Source of the DNA: Psychroflexus sp.
GTDB lineage: Bacteria; Bacteroidota; Bacteroidia; Flavobacteriales; Flavobacteriaceae
Reading direction: 5' to 3'
Assembly: GCA_003565575.1 (NCBI GenBank)
Contig: PXBV01000372.1
Span: 1 to 6,097 of the forward strand
Length of the DNA stretch: 6,097 nt
Position numbers and translations under genes: made by a program. Below are positions 6,080 to 6,097 of this stretch, piece by piece (position 1 is the first letter of the stretch; each line of letters opens with the position of its first letter). The notes beneath the pieces were generated by a model, which was not told where the DNA came from, did not search any database, and saw only the letters and a program-made list of their open reading frames with translations.

Positions 6080-6097
6080 TTGAAAAGGCGGTTTGTA
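6080..6097 (+). CDS. Possible start of a next operon gene (six codons)
   Basis: TTG at 6080 opens a frame reading MKRRFV to the window edge, preceded by an in-frame TAA at 6071-6073. A basic start followed by hydrophobic residues is what a signal peptide or membrane anchor looks like. An A8-GG stretch (6060-6069) lies about 10 nt upstream and could help initiation. No ATG occurs between 6059 and 6097. In flavobacteria this position is often taken by a small membrane protein or an SCO-type copper chaperone, but six codons cannot identify it. Confidence 0.35.

Overview
The window looks like chromosomal DNA of a member of the Bacteroidota, most likely the family Flavobacteriaceae. The DNA is AT-rich, and most start codons lack a Shine-Dalgarno sequence. 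A promoter matches the Bacteroidota -7 consensus TAnnTTTG. The protein sequences and the order cyoE - COX3 - COX3 - COX4 are of flavobacterial type. All genes lie on the + strand. I could not run a search, so the taxonomy rests on recognised protein and promoter features.

Left part (1-2994), protein quality control: the 3' three quarters of tig (trigger factor) is followed by a 103-bp gap holding a long, near-perfect hairpin. Then come clpP and clpX, only 3 bp apart. The ClpP catalytic triad and all the main ClpX motifs are intact. Tig meets nascent chains at the ribosome, and ClpXP degrades unfolded and tagged proteins. The grouping tig-clpP-clpX is an old and widespread arrangement.

Middle (2995-3185): a strong intrinsic terminator closes the clp operon. 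About 105 bp further on is the promoter TATCTTTG for the next operon, which starts almost at once at a TTG codon.

Right part (3186-6097), terminal oxidase assembly: cyoE (heme O synthase) overlaps a short five-helix COX3-family protein by 10 bp. Next are a second, longer COX3 with a periplasmic insertion of about 115 residues, and a small three-helix COX4-family subunit. The last 18 bases may be the first six codons of another gene. These genes supply the heme precursor and accessory subunits of an aa3-type cytochrome c oxidase whose catalytic subunits I and II are not in the window.

I see no mobile element, CRISPR array, tRNA, rRNA or defence system. The content is core housekeeping. The points worth a second look are the tig-clpP hairpin, the TTG start and very short leader of cyoE, the divergent first COX3 paralogue, and the EYGA-bounded insertion in the second.
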